Shown here piece after piece: positions 27,562 through 35,611 of a DNA stretch of 64,000 nucleotides. Origin of the DNA: Streptomyces sp. SID13031 (GTDB lineage Bacteria > Actinomycetota > Actinomycetes > Propionibacteriales > Kribbellaceae). How positions within the stretch are numbered: the stretch's first letter is position 1; each line of letters starts with the position of its first letter. The stretch lies in the NCBI RefSeq assembly GCF_010548305.1, contig NZ_JAAGLV010000001.1, positions 496,001 through 560,000 of the forward strand. The letters run 5' to 3'. The notes under the pieces are model-generated. The model saw only the letters and a list, made by a program, of their open reading frames with translations, had not been told where the DNA came from and ran no database searches. A program made the position numbers and the translations under genes.

Positions 27562-29942
27562 TCGACCGCGGACCACACCCGATCGAGCCCTGGCAGCTGC
27601 GCGAGACCGAGCTGCCGCTGGACAAGCTGGCCCAGGCGGAATCCCTGTTCGCGCTCTCCAACGGCCACATCGGCCTGCGCGGCAACCTCGACGAGGGCGA
27701 GCCTTACGCGATCCCGGGCACCTACCTGAACTCCTTCTACGAGCAGCGCCCACTGCCGTACGCCGAAGCCGGCTACGGCTACCCGGAGTCGGGCCAGACC
27801 CTGGTCGACGTCACCAACGGCAAGCTGATCCGGCTGCTCGTCGACGACTCGCCGCTGGACGTCCGGTACGGCGAGCTGCACTCGCACGAGCGCTGCCTCG
27901 ACTTCCGCACCGGGATCCTCAATCGGGAGGTCGACTGGACCTCGCCGGCCGGCAAGCGGATCAAACTGCGGACGCGGCGGCTCGTCTCACTGACCCAGCG
28001 TGCGGTGGCCGCGATCGAGTACGTCGTGGAAGCGGTCGACCAGCCGGTCAGGTTCGTGGTTCAGTCGGAGCTCGTCGCGAACGAGACCCAGCCGACGCTC
28101 TCCAAGGACCCGCGGGTGTCCGCCGTCCTGGAGAACCCGCTGGTGGCGGTCTCGCAGGACAGCGATGACGAAGAAGTAGTACTGGTTCACAAGACGAGGT
28201 TCAGCAACCAGCTGATGGCCGCGGGGATGACGCACGTGGTCGAGTGCCCCGCGCGGACCGAGGTGGACGTCGACGTCCGCGAGGACTGGGGCCGGACCAC
28301 GGTCGTCTGTGAGCTGGCGCCCGGGCAGTCCATCCGGATCCTGAAGTTCCTCGCCTACGGGTGGTCGAGTCTGCGGTCGGAGACCGCGGTCACCGACCAG
28401 GTGTCGGCGGCACTGGTCGGCGCGAAGTTCTCCGGCTGGGATGGCCTGGTCGAGCAGCAGCGCGCATTCCTGGACGACTTCTGGGACGCGGCCGACGTGG
28501 AGGTCGAAGGCAACCCGGAGCTACAGCAGGCAGTCCGGTTCGCCTTGTTCCACGTCCTGCAGTCCGGTGCGCGCGCCGAGCGGCGGGCCATTCCCTCCAA
28601 GGGGCTGACCGGCGCCGGGTACGACGGGCACACTTTCTGGGACACCGAGGGCTTCGTACTGCCGACGCTGACCTACACGATGCCGGACGCCGCGGGGGAC
28701 GCACTCCGCTGGCGGCACACCACCCTCCGGATGGCGAAGGAGCGCGCGGAGGTGCTCGGGCTGCGCGGCGCAGCCTTCCCGTGGCGCACGATCCGCGGGC
28801 AGGAGTGTTCGAGCTACTGGCCGGCCGGGACCGCCGCCTTCCACATCAACGCCGACATCGCGGCAGCCGTCAGTCGCTATCACATCGCCACCGGCGACGA
28901 CGAGTTCATCAAGGACTGTGGGCTGGAGCTGCTCGTCGAGACCGCCCGGCTGTGGATGTCGCTCGGGCATCACGACCGGCACGGCAAGTGGCACCTGCCC
29001 GGCGTGACCGGCCCCGACGAGTACAGCGCCGTTGCCGACGACAACGTTTTCACCAACTTGATGGCCGCCCGCAACCTGCGGACCGCGGCCACCCTCGTGG
29101 CCCGGTTCCCGGATGACGCTCGCCGGCTCGGGGCGGACACGGAGGAGGAGGCGTCCTGGCGCGACGCCGCTGCCGCCGTCTACATCCCGTACGACGAGGA
29201 GCTCGGGGTGCACCCGCAGTCGGAGGGTTTCACCGACTACGCGCTGTGGGACTTCGAGGGCTCCCGGGAGAAGTACCCGTTGCTGCTGCACGCCCCGTAC
29301 TTCGAGCTGTATCGCAGGCAGGTCGTCAAGCAGGCGGACCTGACGCTGGCGATGTACTGGTGTGGCGACGAGTTCACCGCGGAGCAGAAGGCCCGCAACG
29401 TCGACTACTACGAGCGGATCACCGTCCGCGACTCGTCCTTGTCGGCGTGCGTGCAAGCGGTGACGGCGGCCGAGGTGGGTCATCTCGACCTCGCCTACGA
29501 CTACGCGTACGAAGCCGCACTGATCGACCTGCTCGATCTGCACCACAACAGTGGCGACGGACTGCATATGGCGTCGCTCGCGGGCGCTTGGACCGCTCTG
29601 GTGGCCGGCTTCGGTGGACTCCGGGAGCGCGAGGCCGGGCTTTATTTCGACCCGGCCCTTCCGATCGGTCTGAACAGGCTGAAGTTCAACGTCCGCTGGC
29701 ACGGCGTCCGGCTGACTGTGCAGATCAGCCAGGACCAGGCCACGTACTCCGTGCACGACGGCCCGGACGCGAGCATCACGGTCTTCCACGCGGGGGAGAA
29801 GCTCAAGGTGACCGCCGGCAAGCCGGTGACCCGCCCGGTACTCCCGCGCAAGCCGTTGCTGGACAGGCCGACTCAGCCGGTCGGTCGCGAACCGTTGTCC
29901 GCCCTCGGCAACAGCACGTCGACCCGCCATCCACGCCACTAA
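27558..29942 (+). CDS. Glycoside hydrolase family 65 disaccharide phosphorylase
   Basis: 794 aa, full family length. N-terminal beta-sandwich ([17 protein letters not shown]), the (alpha/alpha)6 catalytic barrel with [12 protein letters not shown] and general acid Glu488 in [19 protein letters not shown], and [17 protein letters not shown] near the phosphate site. It phosphorolyses an alpha-linked glucose disaccharide (trehalose, maltose or kojibiose) to beta-glucose 1-phosphate, the substrate of the upstream mutase. The exact disaccharide cannot be fixed by eye. Cytosolic. Confidence 0.9.
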   Translation: MIDRGPHPIEPWQLRETELPLDKLAQAESLFALSNGHIGLRGNLDEGEPYAIPGTYLNSFYEQRPLPYAEAGYGYPESGQTLVDVTNGKLIRLLVDDSPLDVRYGELHSHERCLDFRTGILNREVDWTSPAGKRIKLRTRRLVSLTQRAVAAIEYVVEAVDQPVRFVVQSELVANETQPTLSKDPRVSAVLENPLVAVSQDSDDEEVVLVHKTRFSNQLMAAGMTHVVECPARTEVDVDVREDWGRTTVVCELAPGQSIRILKFLAYGWSSLRSETAVTDQVSAALVGAKFSGWDGLVEQQRAFLDDFWDAADVEVEGNPELQQAVRFALFHVLQSGARAERRAIPSKGLTGAGYDGHTFWDTEGFVLPTLTYTMPDAAGDALRWRHTTLRMAKERAEVLGLRGAAFPWRTIRGQECSSYWPAGTAAFHINADIAAAVSRYHIATGDDEFIKDCGLELLVETARLWMSLGHHDRHGKWHLPGVTGPDEYSAVADDNVFTNLMAARNLRTAATLVARFPDDARRLGADTEEEASWRDAAAAVYIPYDEELGVHPQSEGFTDYALWDFEGSREKYPLLLHAPYFELYRRQVVKQADLTLAMYWCGDEFTAEQKARNVDYYERITVRDSSLSACVQAVTAAEVGHLDLAYDYAYEAALIDLLDLHHNSGDGLHMASLAGAWTALVAGFGGLREREAGLYFDPALPIGLNRLKFNVRWHGVRLTVQISQDQATYSVHDGPDASITVFHAGEKLKVTAGKPVTRPVLPRKPLLDRPTQPVGREPLSALGNSTSTRHPRH

Positions 29943-29991
29943 CCCTCTCGTCCGGGCGGAGACGAGAGGGCTAGCCGCGATCACGGGGTAG

Positions 29992-31611
29992 CTACGGAGT
30001 ACAGGTCGGCTCGCCTGGCTGGGCGCCGAGGCTGACGGCGGTCCAGGCGGCCTTCACCTTGTTGTACTGGACGCAGGTCGCGTCGAGGTTCTTGGCCGAG
30101 TTCAGGGTGGCGATGCGCCACTTCGGGTAGCTCATCCCGGAGGTCTTCAGCATCATCGCGTTGTAGAAGATCCGGCCGGCTTCCTTGATCCCGATCCCGG
30201 TCAGCGTGCTGCTGTTGCAGGTCGGGCTGACCGGCTGGCCGTTGGTGGGATTGGAGCCCTCGGCAAGCAGGTAGAACCAGTGGTTCATCGGGCCGGCCGC
30301 GGCGTGCACCGACGAGGGCAGGCTGGTCGAGTAGCAGTTCGGATGGCCCGAGACCTTCGACGGGTTGTACATGTAGCGGATCGGGCCGTTGCCCTGCAGG
30401 TTGATCAGCTCGCCGACCTCGTAGTCCGGCTTGTCGTTCGGGTTGTTCAGGAAGTTCTCGGTCAGCGCGCCCCAGATGTCGGCGACCGACTCCTGGCTCG
30501 GATAGCCCGAGATGCCACCCGGCGTCTTGGCGTCGAGGCCGTGCCCGTACTCGTGGGCCACCACGTCGGTACCGGTGATCCAGGAGTTGACGTTGTTGCG
30601 GCCGAAGACGACGCCGCCGGGGTTGCTGGAGTGGTTCCAGTAGGCGTTGACGTCCGGCAGCCCGACCTCGGCGTCGGCCCAGTTGCCGCTGCCGTCGAGT
30701 CCGTTGCGGCCGTACCAGGTCTTGAGCAGATCCCACTCGCCCGCGGCGATGTACATGACGTCCACGCAGCCCGAGACCTTGTCGGTCTTGCTCGTGCTGC
30801 CCCAGACGTTGTCGGCGTCCGTCATGATCGCATTGGTGCTGTAGTCGATGCACGACAGGCTCGGGCGGGCCGGGTCCGTCATCCGGTACGAGCCACCGGA
30901 CGACGTCGTACCGAAGTTCAGGCCGGCGCCGTTCCAGATACCGCGGCCGGAGCCGGAGGCGGTCTGCTCGGCGGAGTAGGCGACCTTCGCGGTCGTCGCG
31001 TCGACATAGACGAGCTCCTGCGCGAGCCCGTCACCGTGGTCGTGCGTGGCGTGCTTCGCCTTGCCCGCAACAGGGACTTCCCAGGCCAGTACAGGCTTGG
31101 GCTGACCAATCACCAGTACCACGAGCTTGGGCGTGCCCGAGCCGGTGACGGTGGTGAACGCCTTGCGCGCTGAGGCTGTCGCCTGCGCCGGCGTGAGCTT
31201 CGGGGTCGTCCCCACGGAGATGGTGGCCTGGGAGGCGGCCACCGTGGTGAGGACGTTGCCGGCGGCATCGGTCGAGACGACGGCATCGCCACCGACTACC
31301 TGCAGACCTTGATACGTCTTGTTGTACGAGACATAAAACAAGTCCTGGGTGTTGGCGTCGCCACCCTCGAAAACGCCGAGGCGCGAGTACTTCTCCTGGC
31401 TGCTCTTGCGCAGCGTGCCGAGGCCGGCGTTGACGGCGTGGTCGGCAGCCGCGACCGCGATGGCGGTGGCATCGGGCGGGTCGGCCGGAGCGGCCGCGCC
31501 GACCGCGACGCCGCCGTTGGCCATGGCACCGGCGATCAGAGCGGCGGCCAGACCGGTTGCCGCGGACAACTGGACGGCACGGCGTTTGCGCTGGGGTTTC
31601 GGAACTCTCAC
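29992..31611 (-). CDS. Secreted M4 (thermolysin-family) metallopeptidase
   Basis: 539 aa from GTG 31611, chosen for GTGAGGAG just upstream. A basic n-region (PKPQRKRRAVQ) and hydrophobic stretch form a Sec signal peptide. Residues ~50-210 are the FTP/PepSY propeptide (YSRLGVFEGGD, YVSYNKTYQGLQVVGGDAVV). The catalytic domain has zinc site HEYGH (353-357) and third ligand Glu in SQESVADIWGAL; the thermolysin C-domain follows (HAAAGPMNHWFYLLAEG). A zymogen secreted and self-matured outside the cell. Divergent from the response regulator 298 nt away; that gap holds no gene. Confidence 0.93.
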   Translation of the reverse strand: MRVPKPQRKRRAVQLSAATGLAAALIAGAMANGGVAVGAAAPADPPDATAIAVAAADHAVNAGLGTLRKSSQEKYSRLGVFEGGDANTQDLFYVSYNKTYQGLQVVGGDAVVSTDAAGNVLTTVAASQATISVGTTPKLTPAQATASARKAFTTVTGSGTPKLVVLVIGQPKPVLAWEVPVAGKAKHATHDHGDGLAQELVYVDATTAKVAYSAEQTASGSGRGIWNGAGLNFGTTSSGGSYRMTDPARPSLSCIDYSTNAIMTDADNVWGSTSKTDKVSGCVDVMYIAAGEWDLLKTWYGRNGLDGSGNWADAEVGLPDVNAYWNHSSNPGGVVFGRNNVNSWITGTDVVAHEYGHGLDAKTPGGISGYPSQESVADIWGALTENFLNNPNDKPDYEVGELINLQGNGPIRYMYNPSKVSGHPNCYSTSLPSSVHAAAGPMNHWFYLLAEGSNPTNGQPVSPTCNSSTLTGIGIKEAGRIFYNAMMLKTSGMSYPKWRIATLNSAKNLDATCVQYNKVKAAWTAVSLGAQPGEPTCTP

Positions 31612-31897
31612 GTTCGTACTCCTCACGGGGGCGGTGTGAGAAGAACGGTGGCGAATCGGCCGGAATCCCGGCAAGCAATAGTCACCCTCGGTTGGCTCCA
31701 CTCACCCAGAGCAAGGGCAACCCTTCAGGTGAACGGCTCTGCACCCCACGAACAGCTATGTCCGAACGAATGAACAGAGGGTGATCACTCGTTGACAATC
31801 CGCTCCCGGCTGTGGTCCGAACCAGCGGTGGCCGGCTGAGGCGCGACCTGCACAGAACCTTCACGAGTCGTCCGCCAATCCCGACCGGCCGGACTCC

Positions 31898-31903
31898 TAG
31901 GCT
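31898..31903 (+). promoter_or_regulatory. -10 box of a probable leaderless promoter (response regulator)
   Basis: TAGGCT with six bases to the ATG at 31910, in a stretch lacking a clear ribosome site. A separate TTGACA at 31792-31797 could serve a second promoter, though no good -10 follows it. Confidence 0.4.
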
Positions 31904-31909
31904 CAGGGC

Positions 31910-32605
31910 ATGTCAGTCAGCGCAGGGGCCAGGATCCTCGTGGTCGAGGACGAGCCGGTGATCAACCAGGCGGTCACCGACCGGTTGCGCGGTTCGGGGT
32001 ACGAGGTCGTCCAGGCCTGGGACGGGCCTGGCGCAGTCGCCCGGTTCGCGGAGACGGCGCCGGACCTGGTCCTGCTGGACGTGATGCTGCCCGGGTTCGA
32101 CGGTCACGAGGTGTGCCGGCGGATCCAGGCCACCCGGCCGGTCCCGGTGTTGATGCTGACCGCGCGCGACGACGAGGCGGACATCCTGGTGGGTCTCGGT
32201 GTCGGCGCGGACGACTACCTCACCAAGCCGTTCCGGATGCGGGAGCTGGTGGCCCGCGTCGGCGCACTGCTCCGCCGGGTCGACCGCGCAGCGGAACTGG
32301 CCACCCGGTCGACGACCGACCTGGGCGACCTTCGGGTCGACGCGGCCTCCCGCCGGGTCTGGGTCGCGGACGCCGAAGTACACCTGACGCCGACCGAGTT
32401 CGATCTGCTGATCTGCCTGGCCGCGAGTCCCGGCGTAGTACTGACCAGGGAGAGCCTGTACTCCGAAGTGTGGGGCTGGCCGGGTGCCTCCGGGACCCGC
32501 ACGGTCGACAGTCATGTGAAGGCCTTGCGCGCCAAGATCGGCGCCGACCGGGTCCGCACTGTGCACGGCGTCGGCTATGCGCTGGAGCCCGGCGGTGCAG
32601 CGTGA
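31910..32605 (+). CDS. OmpR/PhoB-family response regulator
   Basis: 231 aa. Receiver domain with acidic pair in VVEDEP, phosphoacceptor Asp in LVLLDVMLPGFDGHE and Lys in DDYLTKPFRMRELVARV. C-terminal winged HTH (DLRVDAASRRVWVADAEVHL, TVDSHVKALRAKIGADRVRT, GVGYALE). The TGA stop overlaps the GTG of the kinase gene (GTGA), a coupled two-component pair. Confidence 0.95.
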   Translation: MSVSAGARILVVEDEPVINQAVTDRLRGSGYEVVQAWDGPGAVARFAETAPDLVLLDVMLPGFDGHEVCRRIQATRPVPVLMLTARDDEADILVGLGVGADDYLTKPFRMRELVARVGALLRRVDRAAELATRSTTDLGDLRVDAASRRVWVADAEVHLTPTEFDLLICLAASPGVVLTRESLYSEVWGWPGASGTRTVDSHVKALRAKIGADRVRTVHGVGYALEPGGAA

Positions 32606-35190
32606 GCAGCCCGATCCTCAACCAGGTCACGTCGGTCAAGGTCAAGCTCGGGCTGCTCGTCGCGGTCAGTGTCACGGTCGCGTCGATCCTCGCGGCGACC
32701 GGCGCCGTCGGTAGCGTGCCGTTCTGGCTGACCGTTCCGGTGACGGTCGCGCTCGCCCTAGGCGTGACCCAGTTGCTGGCCGTCGGGATGACTTCGCCCC
32801 TGCGCGAGATGACCGCCGCGGCGCGAGGGATGGCCCGCGGCGACTACTCGGTCCGCGTCACTGCGACGTCGAGCGACGAGGTGGGAGAGCTGGCCCGAGC
32901 TTTCAACCGCATGTCCGAAGACCTCGCCGCCGTCGACCGCCAGCGCCGAGAGCTGGTGGCGAATGTGAGTCACGAGCTCCGTACGCCGCTCGCCGCCTTG
33001 TGCGCAGTACTCGAGAACCTCGTCGACGGCGTTGCCGAGCCGGATCCCGTTGCCCTCCGGACTGCGCTCGACCAGGCTGAGCGCCTCGCCGCCCTCGCCT
33101 CCGACCTGCTCGATCTCGCCCGGGTCGACGCGGGCAAGGCCAAGCTGTCCACCACCGAGGTGCCGATCCGCTCGTTGCTGGAGCGCGCTGTGGCCGAGGC
33201 GAAGGTGTCCGGCCGTGAGGTTCGGTACGAGGTCAGCGTCACGCCGTCGGCGCTCACGGTCCCGGCTGATCTCTCGCGACTTCACCAGTTGGTGGCCAAC
33301 CTGCTCGACAACGCGTCCCGGCACAGTCCGGCCGGCGGGGTCGTGCGGCTGACCGCAGTGGAGACACCCGACGGCTGGCGGCTGGAGGTCACCGACGAAG
33401 GGCCGGGGATTCCTATCGCCGACCGGGATCGCGTCTTCGAGCGATTCGGGACGCTGGCCGAGACCGATGGCGGCGGAGGTACAGGTCTCGGCCTGGCGAT
33501 CGCCCGTTGGGTGACCGACCTGCACGGCGGCACCATCCACTTCGTCGAGCCCGAGCCGCGCAGTTCCGGCGCCCGCGTACGGGTCGACCTCCCGCGCGAA
33601 CCCAGACAGCAACACCACCTCCCCAGCAACAACCGGCCCAGCAACAACCTGCCCAGTAAGGCCAAGGAGTCAGCCATGACCCAACCGGTCAGTCCCGCAC
33701 CGCCGTTACCGCCCGCACCCGCTGAGCCTCGCGTGCCCGAAACTCCGATGGACGCGCTGTTCGGCAAGTTCTGGCCCGACGCGCGCATTCCCGGGAACGT
33801 CCGGGCGGTCCTCTACAGCCTCGGCGTCGGCCTGCTGGGCGGCCTCATCCTGCCGTACCACGACCTCGGGATCGGGACGACGATCGTGTTGCTGGCCGCG
33901 GGTGGCGTGATCCTGCGCTTCAGCGCCAACCGGCACTCCCGCTTCACTCAGGCGTGCGCCGTGCTCTGCGGGCTGCTGGCGTTGACGACTGTCGTCCGCG
34001 ACGCGGAGTGGATCGTGATCCTGTGCCTGCTGGCCGGCGGTGTGCTCTGCGTGGCCGGGCTGGTCAATGGCCGGAGCATGCCCGCGTTCATCTTGGCCGG
34101 TATCGCGTTGCCGCTGTCCGGATTGCGTGGGCTCCCCTGGCTGGGGCGTTCCCTGCAAGCCGTGACGAGCTTCAGGAAGAGCGCGGCGGCGGTTCGTACG
34201 GTCGTCTGGTCGCTGCTCGCCGTGGTCGTCTTCGGCCTGCTGTTCGCGTCCGCGGATGCGCTCTTCGCGAAGTGGGCGGGTGCGCTCGTCCCGGATCTGC
34301 AGCTGGATACCTTTGTTTTGCGGGCCTTCGTGGCCGTCTTCGTCGGTGGCGTAGTGCTGGCGGCGACGTATCTCGCGCTGAACCCGCCGAACGTCGAGAC
34401 GGGCAATCGCACCGTCCGCCCGGTCGCCCGCCGCTACGAGTGGCTCGCGCCGGTACTGATCGTGGACGCCGTCTTCCTGGTCTTCCTGGTTGCCCAGGCG
34501 ACCGCGAGCTTCGGCGGGCACGAGTACGTCGAGCGCATCACAGGGCTCACCTACGCGGAGTACGTGCACCAAGGCTTCGGTCAACTCACCGTCGCCACCG
34601 CCCTTACGTTGCTAGTGGTGTGGGCCGCAGCACGCAAAGCACCCCGTACTACGACCGCTGACGTGGTCTGGATGCGCAGCTCGCTCGGGCTGCTCTGCGT
34701 GCTGACACTGGTGGTCGTCGCCTCGGCCCTCTACCGGATGCATCTCTACCAAGAGGCCTACGGCTTCACCGAACTGCGTTTGCTGGTCGACGTTTTCGAG
34801 GGCTGGCTCGGTCTCCTGGTGGTCGGTGTGATCGTGACGGGCGTGACCCTCAAGGCGAGCTGGCTTCCCCGCGCGGCCCTGCTCAGCGGTGCCACCTTGT
34901 TGCTGGGGCTGGCAGCGATCAACCCGGACGCCTGGATCGCCCAGCAGAACATCGATCGCTACACCGCCACCGGCAAGATGGACTGGATGTTCCTGCACGG
35001 CCTGTCCGACGACGCCGCACCGACACTGGCCACGCTTCCGGAGAAGGAAGCGCACTGTGCCCTGCAGAGTCACAGCATCGATCGGCACGACTGGCTGGAG
35101 TGGAACTTCGGCCGCCACCGCGCCGAGCCCGTCCTGGCCGCCCAGCCCACGGGCACCGACAACCCCTGCGCCACCTTCAGTTCCAGGTGA
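32602..35190 (+). CDS. Sensor histidine kinase fused in frame to a DUF4173-type membrane protein
   Basis: 862 aa from GTG 32602. Residues 1-330: two membrane segments, HAMP (TSPLREMTAAARGMARGDYS), HisKA (NVSHELRTPLAALCAV, phospho-His in SHE), and HATPase with LVANLLDNASRHSP, DEGPGIPIADRDRVFERF and GGGGTGLGLAIARW. A 30-residue Asn/Pro/Gln-rich linker (QQHHLPSNNRPSNNLPSK) leads without a stop into a ~500-residue polytopic protein of DUF4153/DUF4173 type. In related layouts I would expect two genes; here no stop codon separates them, yet an internal ribosome site and ATG exist at 33664-33678. Either a genuine fusion or two products from one frame. Confidence 0.8.
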   Translation: MSSPILNQVTSVKVKLGLLVAVSVTVASILAATGAVGSVPFWLTVPVTVALALGVTQLLAVGMTSPLREMTAAARGMARGDYSVRVTATSSDEVGELARAFNRMSEDLAAVDRQRRELVANVSHELRTPLAALCAVLENLVDGVAEPDPVALRTALDQAERLAALASDLLDLARVDAGKAKLSTTEVPIRSLLERAVAEAKVSGREVRYEVSVTPSALTVPADLSRLHQLVANLLDNASRHSPAGGVVRLTAVETPDGWRLEVTDEGPGIPIADRDRVFERFGTLAETDGGGGTGLGLAIARWVTDLHGGTIHFVEPEPRSSGARVRVDLPREPRQQHHLPSNNRPSNNLPSKAKESAMTQPVSPAPPLPPAPAEPRVPETPMDALFGKFWPDARIPGNVRAVLYSLGVGLLGGLILPYHDLGIGTTIVLLAAGGVILRFSANRHSRFTQACAVLCGLLALTTVVRDAEWIVILCLLAGGVLCVAGLVNGRSMPAFILAGIALPLSGLRGLPWLGRSLQAVTSFRKSAAAVRTVVWSLLAVVVFGLLFASADALFAKWAGALVPDLQLDTFVLRAFVAVFVGGVVLAATYLALNPPNVETGNRTVRPVARRYEWLAPVLIVDAVFLVFLVAQATASFGGHEYVERITGLTYAEYVHQGFGQLTVATALTLLVVWAAARKAPRTTTADVVWMRSSLGLLCVLTLVVVASALYRMHLYQEAYGFTELRLLVDVFEGWLGLLVVGVIVTGVTLKASWLPRAALLSGATLLLGLAAINPDAWIAQQNIDRYTATGKMDWMFLHGLSDDAAPTLATLPEKEAHCALQSHSIDRHDWLEWNFGRHRAEPVLAAQPTGTDNPCATFSSR
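33676..35190 (+). CDS. DUF4173-type membrane protein, from internal start (alternative product)
   Basis: 504 aa if translated from ATG 33676, which has AAGGAG seven bases upstream. The protein has a Pro-rich cytosolic start (MTQPVSPAPPLPPAPAEPRV) and about ten hydrophobic segments (VLYSLGVGLLGGLILPYH, TVVWSLLAVVVFGLLFASAD, RAFVAVFVGGVVLAATYLAL and others), ending in a soluble tail with HDWLEWNFGRHR, the pattern of DUF4173. The family's role is unknown; it often accompanies two-component systems in actinomycetes. It is in the same frame as the upstream kinase, so this entry is the second half of the fusion, listed separately because an independent start is well formed. Confidence 0.6.
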   Translation: MTQPVSPAPPLPPAPAEPRVPETPMDALFGKFWPDARIPGNVRAVLYSLGVGLLGGLILPYHDLGIGTTIVLLAAGGVILRFSANRHSRFTQACAVLCGLLALTTVVRDAEWIVILCLLAGGVLCVAGLVNGRSMPAFILAGIALPLSGLRGLPWLGRSLQAVTSFRKSAAAVRTVVWSLLAVVVFGLLFASADALFAKWAGALVPDLQLDTFVLRAFVAVFVGGVVLAATYLALNPPNVETGNRTVRPVARRYEWLAPVLIVDAVFLVFLVAQATASFGGHEYVERITGLTYAEYVHQGFGQLTVATALTLLVVWAAARKAPRTTTADVVWMRSSLGLLCVLTLVVVASALYRMHLYQEAYGFTELRLLVDVFEGWLGLLVVGVIVTGVTLKASWLPRAALLSGATLLLGLAAINPDAWIAQQNIDRYTATGKMDWMFLHGLSDDAAPTLATLPEKEAHCALQSHSIDRHDWLEWNFGRHRAEPVLAAQPTGTDNPCATFSSR

Positions 35191-35197
35191 GCTCGGT

Positions 35198-35395
35198 CTA
35201 GTAGGCGGCGACGACGTCGAGGACCCAGACCACGCCGAAACGGTCCTTCAGCATGCCGTAGAGGGAGGACCAGCCGGCTGGGGCGAGGTCCTCGACGATG
35301 TCGGCGCCTTCGGACAGGGCCTTCCAGTAGGTGGTGATCTCCTCGGCGCTCTCGCCGCGGATCGAGACATAGACCGGGTTGACGCCTTGGAGCAA
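35198..35395 (-). pseudogene. C-terminal fragment of a PhnB-like VOC protein
   Basis: 65 residues read MLQGVNPVYVSIRGESAEEITTY..., then AGWSSLYGMLKDRFGVVWVL, the C-terminal half of a PhnB/glyoxalase-like protein (typical length ~140). The N-terminal beta-alpha-beta module is missing: upstream DNA is instead part of a WYL-regulator gene on the opposite strand. An ATG at 35395 could permit translation, but half a VOC fold is unlikely to work. Confidence 0.7.
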
Positions 35396-35401
35396 CGGGA
35401 T

Positions 35402-35600
35402 GGTGGCGCCGGTCGACCACGCAGTACTGACGACGCTGGCGCTTGGTTGCCGGGACTCCGAGCGGGTCCGGTTCGGCTACCAGGCTGCCAACGGGACGCG
35501 ATCGGAGCGGCTGGTCGAGCCGCTGCAACTCGTCCCGCTCGGCAGTCGCTGGTACCTGGTGGCTTATGACCTCGACCGGCATGACTGGCGGACCAACGGC
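35402..35600 (+). pseudogene. Fragment of a WYL-domain (YafY-type) transcriptional regulator
   Basis: The + strand reads LTTLALGCRDSERVRFGYQ, then RLVEPLQLVPLGSRWYLVAYD and LDRHDWRT, the core of a WYL domain including the Trp-Tyr-Leu motif. Both the N-terminal HTH and everything after DWRT are gone; the frame continues into unrelated sequence antisense to the next gene. Head-to-head with the truncated VOC gene, it looks like what is left after deletions on either side. Confidence 0.7.
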
Positions 35601-35611
35601 GGTAACGGTGC

